NCBI RefSeq assembly: GCF_023078375.1
Contig: NZ_CP095554.1
Location: 1,972,501 to 2,036,500 of the forward strand
Length of the DNA: 64,000 bases
Source of the DNA: Roseomonas gilardii subsp. gilardii
GTDB taxonomy: Bacteria; Pseudomonadota; Alphaproteobacteria; Acetobacterales; Acetobacteraceae
Direction: 5' to 3'
Under the pieces are notes generated by a model. That model was not told the DNA's origin and did no database searches. It saw nothing but the letters and a program-made list of their open reading frames with translations. Shown here in pieces: positions 1 through 9,574 of this stretch. Made by a program: the position numbers and the translations under genes. Numbering within the stretch: position 1 is the first letter of the stretch; each line of letters opens with the position of its first letter.

Positions 1-305
1 GACCGAAAGGATGCCGGGATTTGGAAATCCTTTCTCCGGCTGTCCCTCCGTTCCGCAAGGGGAAAGGAAACTTTGCTGCAATGATCGTCAGGCGCGATGA
101 CTTTCTTCTCTTTCTGCGCCGCAGCACGGCATTGAGGTCCTGCCACCAGTCCGGTCCCCGTGGGAATCGGTGCGCTGCCGGCAGGAAGGCCATGGGCGGT
201 TTCCCGGAATCGTGAGCCTGCATGGGACGGGACTCGTGGCGATCAGCCGCCGCAAACCCATCTCCGGCGGTTGCCCACCGCGGGACCGGCTGGCAAAACG
301 GCCTC
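1..305. other. no gene recognised upstream of rpe
   Basis: Short open frames here have no recognisable protein family and no consistent coding pattern. The stretch is less G+C-rich than the genes that follow, so it probably holds the rpe promoter and leader. I see no clear -35/-10 pair or terminator. Confidence 0.4.
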
Positions 306-1004
306 GTGTCCAGACCCGTCCGCATCGCCCCCTCCCTCCTGGCCGCCGACTTCGCCCGATTGGGCGAGGAGGTCAGCGCCATCGAAGCCGCCGGCGCCGA
401 CTGGCTGCATCTCGACATCATGGACGGCCATTTCGTGCCGAACATCTCCTTCGGCCCGGCCCTGGTGCGTGCCCTGCGCAAGCACTGCACGCTGCCCTTC
501 GACGTGCACCTGATGATCGCGCCGGCCGATCCCTATCTGGCCGCCTTCGCCGAGGCCGGGGCGCATGTCATCTCGCTGCATCCGGAGGCCGGGCCGCACC
601 TGCACCGCTCCCTGCAGACGATCCGCGGCCTGGGCTGCCAGGCCGGCGTCGTGCTCAATCCCGCCACGCCGGTCTCGGTGGTGGAGAATGTGCTGGACCT
701 GCTCGACCTCGTGCTGGTCATGACGGTCAATCCGGGCTTCGGCGGCCAGTCCTTCCTGACCTCGCAACTGCCGAAGATCGAGGCGCTGCGCCGCATGATC
801 GACGCCTCCGGCCGCGACATCGCACTGGAGATCGATGGCGGCGTCACTGACCAGACCGCGCCGCTCTGCCTCGCGGCGGGCGCCGACACGCTGGTGGCCG
901 GCACCGCCGTCTTCGGCAAGCCGGACTATGCCGCGGCCATCGCCGCGCTGCGCCCGAAGGGCACGGAGGGCGGGGGCGGCGAGACGTTGCGGAGACCGGA
1001 ATGA
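306..1004 (+). CDS. rpe: ribulose-phosphate 3-epimerase
   Basis: Interconverts D-ribulose 5-phosphate and D-xylulose 5-phosphate in the cytosolic pentose phosphate pathway. The 232-residue TIM barrel has the usual family length. Visible signatures are HLDIMDGHFVPNISFG with metal and catalytic residues, DVHLMI, the phosphate-loop segment MTVNPGFGGQ and the catalytic EIDGGV. I chose the GTG at 306 because the protein then begins SRPVRIAPSLLAADF, the usual N-terminus; a longer frame from 222 adds only low-complexity residues. The stop overlaps the next start by four bases (ATGA), so it is translationally coupled to the heparinase-like gene. Confidence 0.95.
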   Translation: MSRPVRIAPSLLAADFARLGEEVSAIEAAGADWLHLDIMDGHFVPNISFGPALVRALRKHCTLPFDVHLMIAPADPYLAAFAEAGAHVISLHPEAGPHLHRSLQTIRGLGCQAGVVLNPATPVSVVENVLDLLDLVLVMTVNPGFGGQSFLTSQLPKIEALRRMIDASGRDIALEIDGGVTDQTAPLCLAAGADTLVAGTAVFGKPDYAAAIAALRPKGTEGGGGETLRRPE

Positions 1005-2896
1005 GCGGCTGGCTGCGCGGCGCCAAGCGCACCCTGGCCGGGCTCAAGCCCCTGCGCGTGCCCGAGGCGCCGGCCCGTGCCTTCCGCGACCTCTGGCCGG
1101 GTGATGCGGCGCGCGGCCAGCGGCTGCTGAAGGGCGAGTTCGAGGTGCTCGGCACCACCGGGCTGCTGCTGCCTGCCGAGGCCGCCCGCGCCACGCCCGG
1201 CGCGCTGGAGGCGATGAGCGGCGGCAGCCCCTGCTGGCGCGCCGCGCTGCATGGCTTCGCCTGGCTGCGCGACCTGCGGGCGCTGGGCACGGACAATGCC
1301 CGGCTGCGGGCACGGGCGCTGACCCAGGACTGGCTGTCCCGCACCGGCAACGAGGCCCTGGCCGATGCGCCGGAGGTGGTGGGGGCGCGGCTCTCCGCCT
1401 GGCTGGGGCACTGGGACTTCCTGGCCGCCACGGCGGAGGACGGCTTCCGCAGGGCGCTGATGCAGCGGCTGGCGCAGGATGCGCGCGGGCTGGTCGCCGC
1501 CCTGCCGGCGCATTGCGAGCACCGAGGCGCGCTGGTGGCGCTGAAGGGCGCCATGGCGGCCGCCGTGGCGCTGGAGGAGGAGGGCTGGCTCACCCGCTGC
1601 CTGAAGCTCCTCCCCGCCGAGCTGGAGCGTCAGTTCCTGCCGGATGGCTGTCATGTGGAACGCTCCCCGGCGGTTCACCTGACCGCGCTGCAGGACCTGA
1701 TCGAGTTGCGCAACCTGCTGCACGGGGCCGAGCTGGAGGCGCCGCCGCACCTGTCCCTGGCGCTCGACCGCGCCGGGCCGGCGCTGCGCGTCTTCCGCCA
1801 CGGCGATGGCGGGCTGGCCTGCTTCAACGGCACGCGGGGGGAGGCGGCGCCGCTGCTGGACCTCGTCCTCACCCAGGCCCAGGCGCGCGGCCGGGCGCCG
1901 CTGATCCTGCCCGACAGCGGCTTCCAGCGCCTGCTCGCCGGGCGGACGCTGGTGATCGTGGATTGCGGCCCGCCGCCGCCGCATCTGGCCGGCCCCGGGC
2001 CGCTGCCGCGCGGCGCCGACCGCTGGCATCATGCGGGCACGCTCAGCTTCGAGATGTCGGTCGGGCGGGACCGGCTGATCGTGAACTGCGGCGCCTCGCC
2101 CCTGGCCGAGCCCGCCTGGCGCGACGCGCTGCGCTCCACCGCCGCGCATTCCACCCTGGTCCTGGCCGACACCAACAGCGCCGAACTGCGCGAGGACGGG
2201 CTGGGCCGCCGGCCCGAGGTGGTGGAGGCCGAGCGGCAGGAGGCCGAGGGCGCGCAATGGCTGGATGCGACGCATGACGGGTGGAAGAAGCTGCTCGGCG
2301 CCGTCCATCGCCGCCGCCTCTGGCTGTCCGAATCCGGCGACGACCTGCGTGGCGAGGATGCGGTGGAGGCCGAGAGCCCGCCCGGCGGCTTCGCGGTGCG
2401 CTTTCACCTGCATCCCACGGTGAGGGCCTCGGTGCTGGAGGATGGGCGTGGCGTGCTGCTCCGCCTGCCGTCCGGCACGAGCTGGCGGATGCGGGCCGAG
2501 GGCGCCGCCCTGGCGCTGGAGGAAAGCCTCTATGCCGCCGGCGAGCCGCAGCCGACGCGGCAGGTGGTGCTGCAGGCGGAACCGGGAACCCTGAGCGTGC
2601 AATGGGCGATCCGCCGCGTGCCGGCCGCCGAGCTGCGCGGCGATGCGGGGGGCAAGGCCGAGGGGACCGCCCCGGCGGGCCAGAAGGGCATCCCGGGCGC
2701 GCCGCCCCGGCCGCCCCAAGGGGCGACATCCCAGGGGGGACATCCCAAGGGGCGACATCCCAGGGGGCGACATCCCGGGAGGGGCAGGGACCGGCGCCGG
2801 CCCCCGGGGCGAGCGGCCCGCGAGAGGACTGACACGACCACCATGCACCATCCGTCCGGTCCGACCGGCTGCCGGGCAGGGGGCTGCCCGGCGTGA
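1001..2896 (+). CDS. heparinase II/III family protein
   Basis: A probable polysaccharide lyase-like protein; the substrate is unknown. The N-terminal two-thirds is alpha-helical, as in heparinase II/III proteins, followed by the beta-rich segment with the conserved RSTAAHSTLVLADTNSAEL stretch around residues 378-396. I see no signal peptide. It lies in an apparent operon rpe, this gene, GT4. The frame as read ends in a GTGA overlap with the GT4 start. However, the last 60 residues are translated from a 15-bp tandem repeat in which one unit is a base short. If that base is restored the protein ends at 2832 with a Gln-Gly-Ala-Thr-Ser repeat tail (610 residues). The core is secure; the C-terminus is uncertain. 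Confidence 0.85.
   Translation: MSGWLRGAKRTLAGLKPLRVPEAPARAFRDLWPGDAARGQRLLKGEFEVLGTTGLLLPAEAARATPGALEAMSGGSPCWRAALHGFAWLRDLRALGTDNARLRARALTQDWLSRTGNEALADAPEVVGARLSAWLGHWDFLAATAEDGFRRALMQRLAQDARGLVAALPAHCEHRGALVALKGAMAAAVALEEEGWLTRCLKLLPAELERQFLPDGCHVERSPAVHLTALQDLIELRNLLHGAELEAPPHLSLALDRAGPALRVFRHGDGGLACFNGTRGEAAPLLDLVLTQAQARGRAPLILPDSGFQRLLAGRTLVIVDCGPPPPHLAGPGPLPRGADRWHHAGTLSFEMSVGRDRLIVNCGASPLAEPAWRDALRSTAAHSTLVLADTNSAELREDGLGRRPEVVEAERQEAEGAQWLDATHDGWKKLLGAVHRRRLWLSESGDDLRGEDAVEAESPPGGFAVRFHLHPTVRASVLEDGRGVLLRLPSGTSWRMRAEGAALALEESLYAAGEPQPTRQVVLQAEPGTLSVQWAIRRVPAAELRGDAGGKAEGTAPAGQKGIPGAPPRPPQGATSQGGHPKGRHPRGRHPGRGRDRRRPPGRAARERTDTTTMHHPSGPTGCRAGGCPA
2717..2776 (+). repeat. 15-bp tandem repeat, four units
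   Basis: Four head-to-tail units close to AAGGGGCGACATCCC fill the 3' end of the heparinase-like gene. Units one, three and four are 15-16 bp; the second (AGGGGGGACATCCC) is 14 bp. Fifteen bases keep frame, so the short unit changes the reading frame of everything after it. It contains a six-G run, the kind of place where the other indels of this window occur. Confidence 0.8.
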
Positions 2897-4002
2897 AGGT
2901 CCTGTTCGTCGCCAATGTGGATTTCGCCCTGCGCCACTTCGTGCTGCCGCTGATGCGCGCGGCGCGGGAGCGGGGGCATGAAGTGGTAGGCGCCTGCGCC
3001 GAGGGGCCGCTCCTCGATATCCCCCGGGCCGAGGGCTTCCGCGTCATCGGCCTGCCCATGGCCCGCTCCCTGTCGCCGCGCGCCAACTGGCGGGCGCTGC
3101 GGGCGTTGCGGGCGCTGATCCGGGCGGAGAAGCCCGATCTGGTGCATGGGCATTTCCCGATCAGCGGCCTGCTGGCACGGCTGGCGGCGAAGATGGAGGG
3201 CGTGCCGCGCATCGCCTATACGGGGCACGGCTTCCTGTTCAACCAGCCGGGCCGCCCCTGGCGCCGGGCGCTGTCGCTGGGCATGGAATGGCTCGGCGGC
3301 CGCGTGACCGATGTCTTCATGACGGTCAGCACGGAGGAAGCGGGCGATGCCCGCCGCCTGGGGATTTCCCGCCATGCCGTGGCCTGCGGCAATGGGCGCG
3401 ACCCGGCACTGTTCCATCCCGATGCCGCCACCCGGGCCGAGGTCCGGGCCGAGCTGGGCGCCGGACCGGAGGATTGCGTGGTGGCGGTGGTTTCCCGCCT
3501 CGTGCGGCACAAGGGCCATCCGGAACTGCTGGAGGCCATGGAATCCGTTCCCGGCGCCACGCTCTGGGTGGTGGGGGAGAGGCTGGCCTCCGACCATGGC
3601 GAGGATCTGGGGCCGGCCTTCGCCCGGGCGGAGCGGGAGCTGGGGCCCCGGCTGAAGCGCCTCGGCTACCGCCACGACGTGGCGCGCCTGCTGCGCGGGG
3701 CGGATGTCTTCTGCCTGCCCAGCCATTTCGAGGGCCTGCCGATGTCGGTGATCGAGGCCATGCTCACCGGCCTGCCGGTGGTGGCGACCGATATCAGCGG
3801 CCCGCGCGAGATGGTGCTGGAAGGCGAGACCGGCTTCCTCGTCCCGCCCATGCAGGCGGCGCCCCTGGCCGTGGCGCTGCGCCGCCTGGCCGAGGACCCC
3901 GCCCTGCGCCGGCGCATGGGCGAGGCGGGGCGGGCGCGGGCACTGGACCTCTATGCCGAGGACAAGGTGGTGGCGCGGACCCTGGACCTGCTGGGCCTCT
4001 GA
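2893..4002 (+). CDS. glycosyltransferase family 4 protein
   Basis: Transfers a sugar from a nucleotide-sugar donor to a glycan acceptor on the inner face of the membrane; donor and acceptor cannot be told from sequence. It has the GT-B fold pattern: an N-terminal Rossmann start (VLFVANVDFALRHF), a linker, then the C-terminal nucleotide-binding half beginning VVAVVSRLVRHKGH. The retaining-enzyme E-x7-E motif is in PSHFEGLPMSVIEAMLTG near residue 290. The length of 369 residues is typical. The GTG start overlaps the heparinase-like stop. The neighbours suggest exopolysaccharide or lipopolysaccharide assembly. Confidence 0.9.
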   Translation: MKVLFVANVDFALRHFVLPLMRAARERGHEVVGACAEGPLLDIPRAEGFRVIGLPMARSLSPRANWRALRALRALIRAEKPDLVHGHFPISGLLARLAAKMEGVPRIAYTGHGFLFNQPGRPWRRALSLGMEWLGGRVTDVFMTVSTEEAGDARRLGISRHAVACGNGRDPALFHPDAATRAEVRAELGAGPEDCVVAVVSRLVRHKGHPELLEAMESVPGATLWVVGERLASDHGEDLGPAFARAERELGPRLKRLGYRHDVARLLRGADVFCLPSHFEGLPMSVIEAMLTGLPVVATDISGPREMVLEGETGFLVPPMQAAPLAVALRRLAEDPALRRRMGEAGRARALDLYAEDKVVARTLDLLGL

Positions 4003-4036
4003 GACGACCTCCGGGCCGTTCTCTTCGCGGCTGGCG

Positions 4037-4852
4037 CTATTCGCCGATGCTGACCAGCGCGCCACTGGCGCGGGCACGGCGGAACTGGTCGAGGAAGACC
4101 CAGCCCAGGACCAGGAGCCAGAGCGCGTCGAGTGCGAAGGCGGCGGCAAGGTGACCCCAGGCGATGTGCCCATCCAGCAGGGCGGCGCGCATCCCCTCGA
4201 AGACATGGGCGGCGGGCAGGGCCCAGGAGAGGGGCCGCACCCATTCCGGCAGCGCGGCCACCGGATAGAACACCGCCGCGAAGGGGGCGAGGCCGAAGAG
4301 CAGCGACCAGGCGAGGCTCTCCGCCCCGGCGCCGTGGCGCAGGATCATCGCCACCACGGCCAGCGAGATGGCCCAGCCCATCAGCATCAGCGCCGCGACG
4401 AACAGCACCAGCACCGGCCCCAGGGCGAGCACGTCGAAGCCGTAGAGCAGCCAAGCCAGCACCGAGGCGGGGACCAGGGCCACCAGCGTGCGCAGCAGCG
4501 ACATGGCCATCAGCGCCGCCAGCATCTCCCGTGGCCGCAGCGGCGAGACGAAGAGATGCCCCAGGTTGCGGGACCAGATCTCCTCCAGGAAGGTCAGCGA
4601 GAAACCCATCTGTGCCCGCAGCGCGACCTCCCACAGCAGCACGCCGCCGATCAGCGCCCCGGCGACGAGGGCGCCGGCACCGGCATCCGGCCCCAGCGCG
4701 CCGCGTTCCGCCAGCCAGCGGCTGGTGAAGCCCCAGAGCAGGATCTGCAGGACCGGCCAATAGGCCAGTTCCAGCACGCGCGGCCAGGAATGGCGGTAAA
4801 GGGCGAGGTGCCGGTACATCAGCCCCCAGACGCGGCGGGCGGCGGGGCGCAT
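4037..4852 (-). CDS. ABC-2 type transporter permease
   Basis: Membrane subunit of an exporter, 271 residues with about six predicted membrane segments. The N-terminal RVWGLMYRHLALYRHSWPRVLELAYWP is typical of ABC-2 permeases of the DrrB/NodJ kind. I chose the ATG at 4852, which gives TGATG with the stop of the ATPase gene; a GTG three bases earlier is the alternative. Substrate unknown; neighbouring glycosyltransferases make a lipid-linked saccharide or drug possible. It converges on the GT4 gene with a 34-bp gap. Confidence 0.88.
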   Translation of the reverse strand: MRPAARRVWGLMYRHLALYRHSWPRVLELAYWPVLQILLWGFTSRWLAERGALGPDAGAGALVAGALIGGVLLWEVALRAQMGFSLTFLEEIWSRNLGHLFVSPLRPREMLAALMAMSLLRTLVALVPASVLAWLLYGFDVLALGPVLVLFVAALMLMGWAISLAVVAMILRHGAGAESLAWSLLFGLAPFAAVFYPVAALPEWVRPLSWALPAAHVFEGMRAALLDGHIAWGHLAAAFALDALWLLVLGWVFLDQFRRARASGALVSIGE

Positions 4853-5592
4853 CACGCCGCCTCCCGCGCCGTGCCGCGCGCGATGTCCAGGAAGACCTGC
4901 TCCAGATCCTCCCGCCCGTAGCGCTGCAGCAACTCCTCCGGCGAGCCCTGGTCCACCAGCCGCCCGCGCCGGAGCATCAGCACATGGGCGCAGAGGCGCT
5001 CCACCTCCGCCATGTTGTGGGAGGCCAGCAGGATGGCGCAGCCGCTTTCCGCCCGGTAGCTCTCCAGCCGCGTCCGTACCCAGTCCGCCGTATCGGGGTC
5101 CAGGCTCGCCGTCGGCTCGTCGAGCAGGAGCAGCTCGGGGCGGTTGATCAGCGACTTGGCCAGGGCGGCACGGGTCTTCTGCCCGGCCGAGAGCTGCCCC
5201 GCTGGCCGGTCCAGGAACTCGCCCAGCGCCAGCTCCTCCGCCAGTTCCGCGATGCGCCGGCCGGCGCGCGGCACGTCGTAGAGATGGGCATAGACCTGCA
5301 GGTTCTCCCGCACCGTCAGCCGGTGCGGCAGGGCGACATAGGGGGAGGAGAAATTCATCCGCGCCAGGGCCGCAAAGCGGTCCCCGGCCATGTCGCGGCC
5401 CAGCACCCGGACCCGCCCGGCGCTGGGCAGCAGCAGGCCCAGCAGCATGGCGATGGTGGTGCTCTTCCCGGCGCCATTGCCGCCGAGCAGGCCCCAGGTG
5501 GCACCGCGCGGCATGGCGAAGCTCAGCGCATCCACCGCCAGGGCCTCCCCATAGCGCTTGGTGAGCTGGTCGGCGGCGATGGCGTGTTCCAT
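4852..5592 (-). CDS. ABC transporter ATP-binding protein
   Basis: ATPase partner of the downstream permease; 246 residues. Walker A is GGNGAGKST, the Q-loop lies around SSPYVALPHRLTVREN, the signature is LSAGQKTRAALAKSL, Walker B is LLLLDEPTASLDPD and the H-loop is in ASHNM. The ATG at 5592 begins MEHAIAADQLTKRYGEALAV, a standard start for this family; the open frame runs further upstream but only as low-complexity sequence. The stop overlaps the permease start, so the pair is one two-gene operon. Confidence 0.92.
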   Translation of the reverse strand: MEHAIAADQLTKRYGEALAVDALSFAMPRGATWGLLGGNGAGKSTTIAMLLGLLLPSAGRVRVLGRDMAGDRFAALARMNFSSPYVALPHRLTVRENLQVYAHLYDVPRAGRRIAELAEELALGEFLDRPAGQLSAGQKTRAALAKSLINRPELLLLDEPTASLDPDTADWVRTRLESYRAESGCAILLASHNMAEVERLCAHVLMLRRGRLVDQGSPEELLQRYGREDLEQVFLDIARGTAREAA

Positions 5593-5623
5593 GCCCCTGG
5601 ATATGCGCCTTCCGCCGCCGCCG

Positions 5624-6844
5624 TCAGCCCCGCCGGTGCTGGATGGCACGGCCCTGGAAGAGCCGGATGCCCATCTTCCAGCCCCAGGCGATGGCCGCGG
5701 CGCCGTCGCAGCCCGCCAGCACCAGTTCCGTCCGCCGGTCCTCCAGCACCGGCCGCAGCATCGAGGGGGCGGCGGGCAGTTCCGGCGAGAAGGGGATGCG
5801 CAGGGTGGCGATGCCGAGTCGCGCCGGGCGCAGGGCGGCGAGCAGGCCGGGCTCCGGCACCTCCAGCGCCAGGCGGTAGCCACGGGCCAGCAGGAAGCGG
5901 CGCAGCAGCGGCACCTCGCCCGGGGCGGCCAGCACCTCCAGCGCCGGGAGGCCGAGGGTCAGCAGGGGCTTCAGCGCCGGGGGGAGGGCCGCGTCCAGGC
6001 GCAGGAAGGCCGGGCCGGACAGGGTCGCGAGGGAAAGCGGCAGGTGCAGCGGCCGCGGACTGCCCTGCCAGTCGCGGCGCGACAACAGGGTCGCCAGCAG
6101 CCGGGCGGAAAGCAGGTCGTCCAGATGCGCCGCCAAGGCCGGGCTGGCCGAGGCGTCGCGGCCGCCCAGCAGGCGCTCGGAAACGCTGGCTGCGATCGGG
6201 CGCACATCCTCGCGCACCGGTTCCAGACGGCCTTCCTCCGGGATCAGGCGGCAGACGGATTGCCGGGCATGCAGCGGCCAGACATCCGCATGGCGCAGCG
6301 CCCGTTCCGCCTCCGCCAGCCCCGCCGGGTCCAGCGGCCGGGCCGCGGCGGGCGGGGCGTGGGGCTGGCGCAGGCCCAGGCTTTCCTCCAGCGCGGCGAG
6401 GACGCTCACCGCCTCCTGCGGCAGCCGCATGGTGCGCAGGACCTGCCCCAGCATCGCCTCGGGCAGGGCGCCTTCCAGCGCGGAACGGGTGGTCTCGGCG
6501 ATGCCGGGTCCGGGGCCAGGCGGCGCCACCACCGCGAGGTCGCCGTTCGGCAGGTGGAAGCGGCGGCCGCGCGGGCCCACCGGAGGCGTCGCGGCCTCCC
6601 GCAGCAGGCGGCGGTGATGCGGGCGGTCCAGCCCCGGCGGCAGGGTGGACAGGCGCAGCCAGACCACGTCCCGCGCGGAATCGCTGGCCGTACAGTGATG
6701 CACCAGCGCGGCGAGGTCGCGGGCGGTGCCGGCCTTGCCACCCTGCGGTACGCCCCGGAGGCCGATGGGTGGGGCGGTTCCGGCGAGGGCGGCCGCCGGT
6801 GGAGCGGGGGTGCGCGGTTCCGGCGTGGCGAGGGACAGGCTCAC
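5624..6844 (-). CDS. uncharacterised protein with degenerate EAL-like C-terminal half
   Basis: No firm family assignment. The last 180 residues (406 total) follow the strand-helix rhythm of an EAL phosphodiesterase domain: PLHLPLSLATLSGPAFL where EAL proteins have VNLSA, ALEVLAAPGE where they have LEITES, and the end MGIRLFQGRAI where they have GCDxxQGxLFGRP. The catalytic Glu-Ala-Leu and Asp-Asp-Phe-Gly are absent, so c-di-GMP hydrolysis is unlikely. The GTG at 6844 overlaps the upstream stop by four bases. It is a paralogue of the preceding gene. A role as ligand-binding or partner protein is inference. Confidence 0.55.
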   Translation of the reverse strand: MSLSLATPEPRTPAPPAAALAGTAPPIGLRGVPQGGKAGTARDLAALVHHCTASDSARDVVWLRLSTLPPGLDRPHHRRLLREAATPPVGPRGRRFHLPNGDLAVVAPPGPGPGIAETTRSALEGALPEAMLGQVLRTMRLPQEAVSVLAALEESLGLRQPHAPPAAARPLDPAGLAEAERALRHADVWPLHARQSVCRLIPEEGRLEPVREDVRPIAASVSERLLGGRDASASPALAAHLDDLLSARLLATLLSRRDWQGSPRPLHLPLSLATLSGPAFLRLDAALPPALKPLLTLGLPALEVLAAPGEVPLLRRFLLARGYRLALEVPEPGLLAALRPARLGIATLRIPFSPELPAAPSMLRPVLEDRRTELVLAGCDGAAAIAWGWKMGIRLFQGRAIQHRRG

Positions 6845-7902
6845 GGCGCTTCCTCCTGCGGGATCAGGCGTTGCGGGGCGGCGCAGCCGGAACGCGCGCG
6901 GGGCGACAGGCCGGCGGCACTGGCGGCGCAGGTGGCGGTGCTGCACTCCTGCCGGAAGGCACAGTCCCGGCGCCGCACCACGGCCAGGAGGCGGGCGGGC
7001 TGGGCCCCGGTGAAGCGGCCGATGCCGCGGGACAGGCCCCAGGCCAGGGCGGCCTCGTCCTCCACCTCGTCCAGCACCAGCCGTCCGGGATCGAGGGCCG
7101 CGATGCTGTCCGCCGGCAGCGCGGCCAGGCCCGGCGTCCAGCGCAGGTGCAGCGCCGCGCCCGGCAGGCTGCCCGCGTCGCAGAGCGCCAGGGAGGCGGC
7201 CTCCAGCCCCGAAAGGGCGAAGGGCAGGCCGGGCGGCGGAGCGGCCAGCACGGCCAGGGGCAGGACCGGCAGGAGCGGCAGATCCCCGGCCCAGCCCGGG
7301 AGGGCGCCGAGATCGGCGGGCCGCATGTCCAGGTGCAGCGGCACCGTCAGCGGGGCGCCGAGCAGGGCGGCCTGCTGCCCGGGCTCCGACAGGGCCTGGA
7401 AGCCGCGCCGCATCGCATCCTCCGCCATATGGGCCAGCAGATGCGGGGGGAGGCCCTGCCCGAGGCGCAGCAACCCGGGGCGGGAGGGCCTGAGGCGCAG
7501 CCCGGCGAGTCGCGGCATGCCACCCGGGGCGAGGCCGACGATGGGCAGGCGCTCCAGCACATCCTCCAGAGGGGGCTGCGGCATCTGTTCCGGGGCGGGC
7601 ATGGCCATGGTGGCGGCCAGCGGGACCGATCCGGGCGGGGCGACGGCCGGAGGCGGCTCGGGGAAGGAGGAGGGCGCCAGCGGGCGGGCCCCCGGCGGGC
7701 AGTCCGGCCGGCGGGACAGGCCTTCGGCGCCCAGCACGCGCCAGAGGCCGGGCATCAGCCGGTCGAGCGCGGCGGGCGCCGCGCCGAGGAGCAACTCGCC
7801 GCCGGGGAGCTCCCGCAACGATCCGCCTTCCGTGGCGGCCTCGGCCAGCAGCACCCGGCCCAGCCGCCGGTGCAGCGGAGTCCGGGGGTCAGGACAAGCC
7901 AT
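6841..7902 (-). CDS. uncharacterised EAL-like paralogue with four-cysteine tail
   Basis: 353 residues, first gene of a coupled pair. Its region [21 protein letters not shown] followed by RGIGRFTGA lines up with the end of the neighbouring protein and with the end of EAL domains, again without catalytic residues. After it comes a tail with four cysteines, C-x5-C-x4-C followed by a fourth about 14 residues on, which could hold a metal or iron-sulfur cluster. No signal peptide or membrane segment. Function unknown; the tandem arrangement suggests the two products act together. Confidence 0.5.
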   Translation of the reverse strand: MACPDPRTPLHRRLGRVLLAEAATEGGSLRELPGGELLLGAAPAALDRLMPGLWRVLGAEGLSRRPDCPPGARPLAPSSFPEPPPAVAPPGSVPLAATMAMPAPEQMPQPPLEDVLERLPIVGLAPGGMPRLAGLRLRPSRPGLLRLGQGLPPHLLAHMAEDAMRRGFQALSEPGQQAALLGAPLTVPLHLDMRPADLGALPGWAGDLPLLPVLPLAVLAAPPPGLPFALSGLEAASLALCDAGSLPGAALHLRWTPGLAALPADSIAALDPGRLVLDEVEDEAALAWGLSRGIGRFTGAQPARLLAVVRRRDCAFRQECSTATCAASAAGLSPRARSGCAAPQRLIPQEEAP

Positions 7903-8057
7903 TCCGGGGTGGCCGTCGCCCCGCCGGGGCGCATCGCGGAGGGGAGGGGAAAAGGCTGCATCGCCCCCGCAACTTGCGGCCGATGCGCTTAACGCAATCC
8001 TTACGCGGCGGGAGCAGCCTTGTGTCGGGCCGTAACCCTGCGCTACCGAGATGCCGC

Positions 8058-9531
8058 ATGAACGGCCACCTGCCGGAATCTCCGGTTCCCCACGACCTCG
8101 CGGAGGCCGTGCGTAGTCTCAAGCGCGCTTCGGTCCTCGTGGTGGGCGACGCGATGCTGGACCGCTTCGTCTATGGGCGCGTGGCCCGGGTCTCGCCCGA
8201 GGCCCCGATCCCCGTGCTCACCGTCGATCGCGAGGTCGCCATGCCCGGCGGCGCCGGGAATGTGGTGCGCAACCTCACCGCGCTCGGCACGCCCACCGCC
8301 TTCCTGTCCGTGGTCGGGGACGATCAGGCCGGTTCCGACCTGACCGCGCTGATCGGCGGGCAGAGCGGGGTGGAGCCCTGGCTGCTGGTGCAGGGGGCGC
8401 GCCACCACCACCAAGACCCGCTTCGTGGCACAGGGGCAGCAGCTCCTGCGCGCCGACCACGAGAATCCCGAGCCGATCCAGCCCCGGCTGGCCGAACGGC
8501 TGCTGCGGATCGCCCAGGACACCATCGCCGCGACGCGGGTGATGGTGCTCTCCGACTACCGGAAGGGGGTGCTGTCCGGGGATATCCCGCAGCGCCTGAT
8601 CGCCGCCTCCAAGGCCGCCGGCCGGAAGGTCGTGGTGGACCCCAAGGGGCTGGACTACGGCGTCTATGCCGGGGCGGACCTGGTGACGCCGAATCGCAAC
8701 GAGCTCCGCCTCGCCACCGGCCGCTCGATCGAGAGCGAGGGCGCGCTGGTGGATGCCGCCCGGTCCCTGCGCCTGCAGCACGGCTTCGGCGCCGTGCTGG
8801 TGACCCGGGCCGAGGACGGCATGACGTTGGTGCAGGCGGACGGGGTGCAGCATTTCCCCGCCGAGGCGCCGGAGGTCTACGATGTCTCGGGCGCCGGGGA
8901 CACGGTGGTGGCGGTGGTGGCCGCCGCCATGGCGGCGGGCCTGCCGCTGGAGGTCGGCGCCCGGCTGGCGAATGTCGCCGCCGGGATCGTGGTCGGCAAG
9001 GTCGGCACCGCCGTGGCGCGGGAGGATGACATCCTGGATGCGCTGAAGCCCGAGCGGGGCACGCTGCGCAAGGTGGTCTCGCGCGCCGCCGCGGCCGAGC
9101 AGGCGGAGCGCTGGCGCCAGAGGGGGTACCGGGTCGGCTTCACCAATGGCTGCTTCGACCTGCTGCACCCAGGCCATGTCCATCTGCTGGAACAGGCGCG
9201 GTCCTGGTGCGACCGGCTGGTGGTGGGGGTGAATTCCGACGCCTCGGTGAGCCGCCTCAAGGGGCCGACGCGCCCGATCCAGGGGGAGGCGGCGCGTGCC
9301 GCCGTGCTGGCCTCGCTGGCCACGGTGGACCTCGTCGCGGTCTTCGAGGAGGACACGCCCACCGAGCTGATCCGCCTGGTCCGCCCGGATGTGCTGGTGA
9401 AGGGCGCCGACTACACGGTCGATCAGGTGGTGGGCGGCGACCTGGTCCAGGAATGGGGCGGCGAGGTGAAGCTCGCGGAGCTGCTGCCCGGCAATTCCAC
9501 CACCGCCACGGTGGCGCGCATCAAGGGATGA
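8058..9531 (+). pseudogene. hldE: bifunctional heptose kinase/adenylyltransferase, frameshifted as read
   Basis: Makes ADP-heptose precursor for the lipopolysaccharide inner core: phosphorylation of D-glycero-beta-D-manno-heptose 7-phosphate, then adenylylation of the 1-phosphate. The N-terminal PfkB-type kinase domain runs from [14 protein letters not shown] to the SGAGDT motif with the catalytic Asp. The C-terminal nucleotidyltransferase starts at GFTNGCFDLLHPGHV. The frame shifts in the five-G run at 8393-8397: deleting one G joins LVQG to [20 protein letters not shown], the expected HldE sequence, and gives 490 residues, the normal length. As read the gene is broken; I think this is a base error. 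It converges on the GT8 gene. Confidence 0.9.
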
Positions 9532-9536
9532 TCCCG

Positions 9537-9566
9537 GGGCCGCGGAAGCCGGAGCTTTCGCGGCCC
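9537..9566. terminator. bidirectional terminator between hldE and GT8 gene
   Basis: A 13-bp stem (GGGCCGCGGAAGC against GCTTTCGCGGCCC, one G-U) with loop CGGA, six bases after the hldE stop and between two convergent genes. No T-run follows, which is common in such G+C-rich genomes. Confidence 0.65.
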
Positions 9567-9574
9567 GCCCCGCC

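Noticed and set aside
4984-8035. Two long plus-strand frames (1002 and 825 codons) opposite the ABC ATPase and EAL-like genes
   Set aside because: Low-complexity Gly/Arg/Ala/Pro translations and no start context; the minus strand carries coupled genes with motifs.
8393-8397. Programmed frameshift in hldE
   Set aside because: A plain G run with no slippery heptamer or following structure, and the same kind of indel recurs in unrelated genes, so a base error is simpler.
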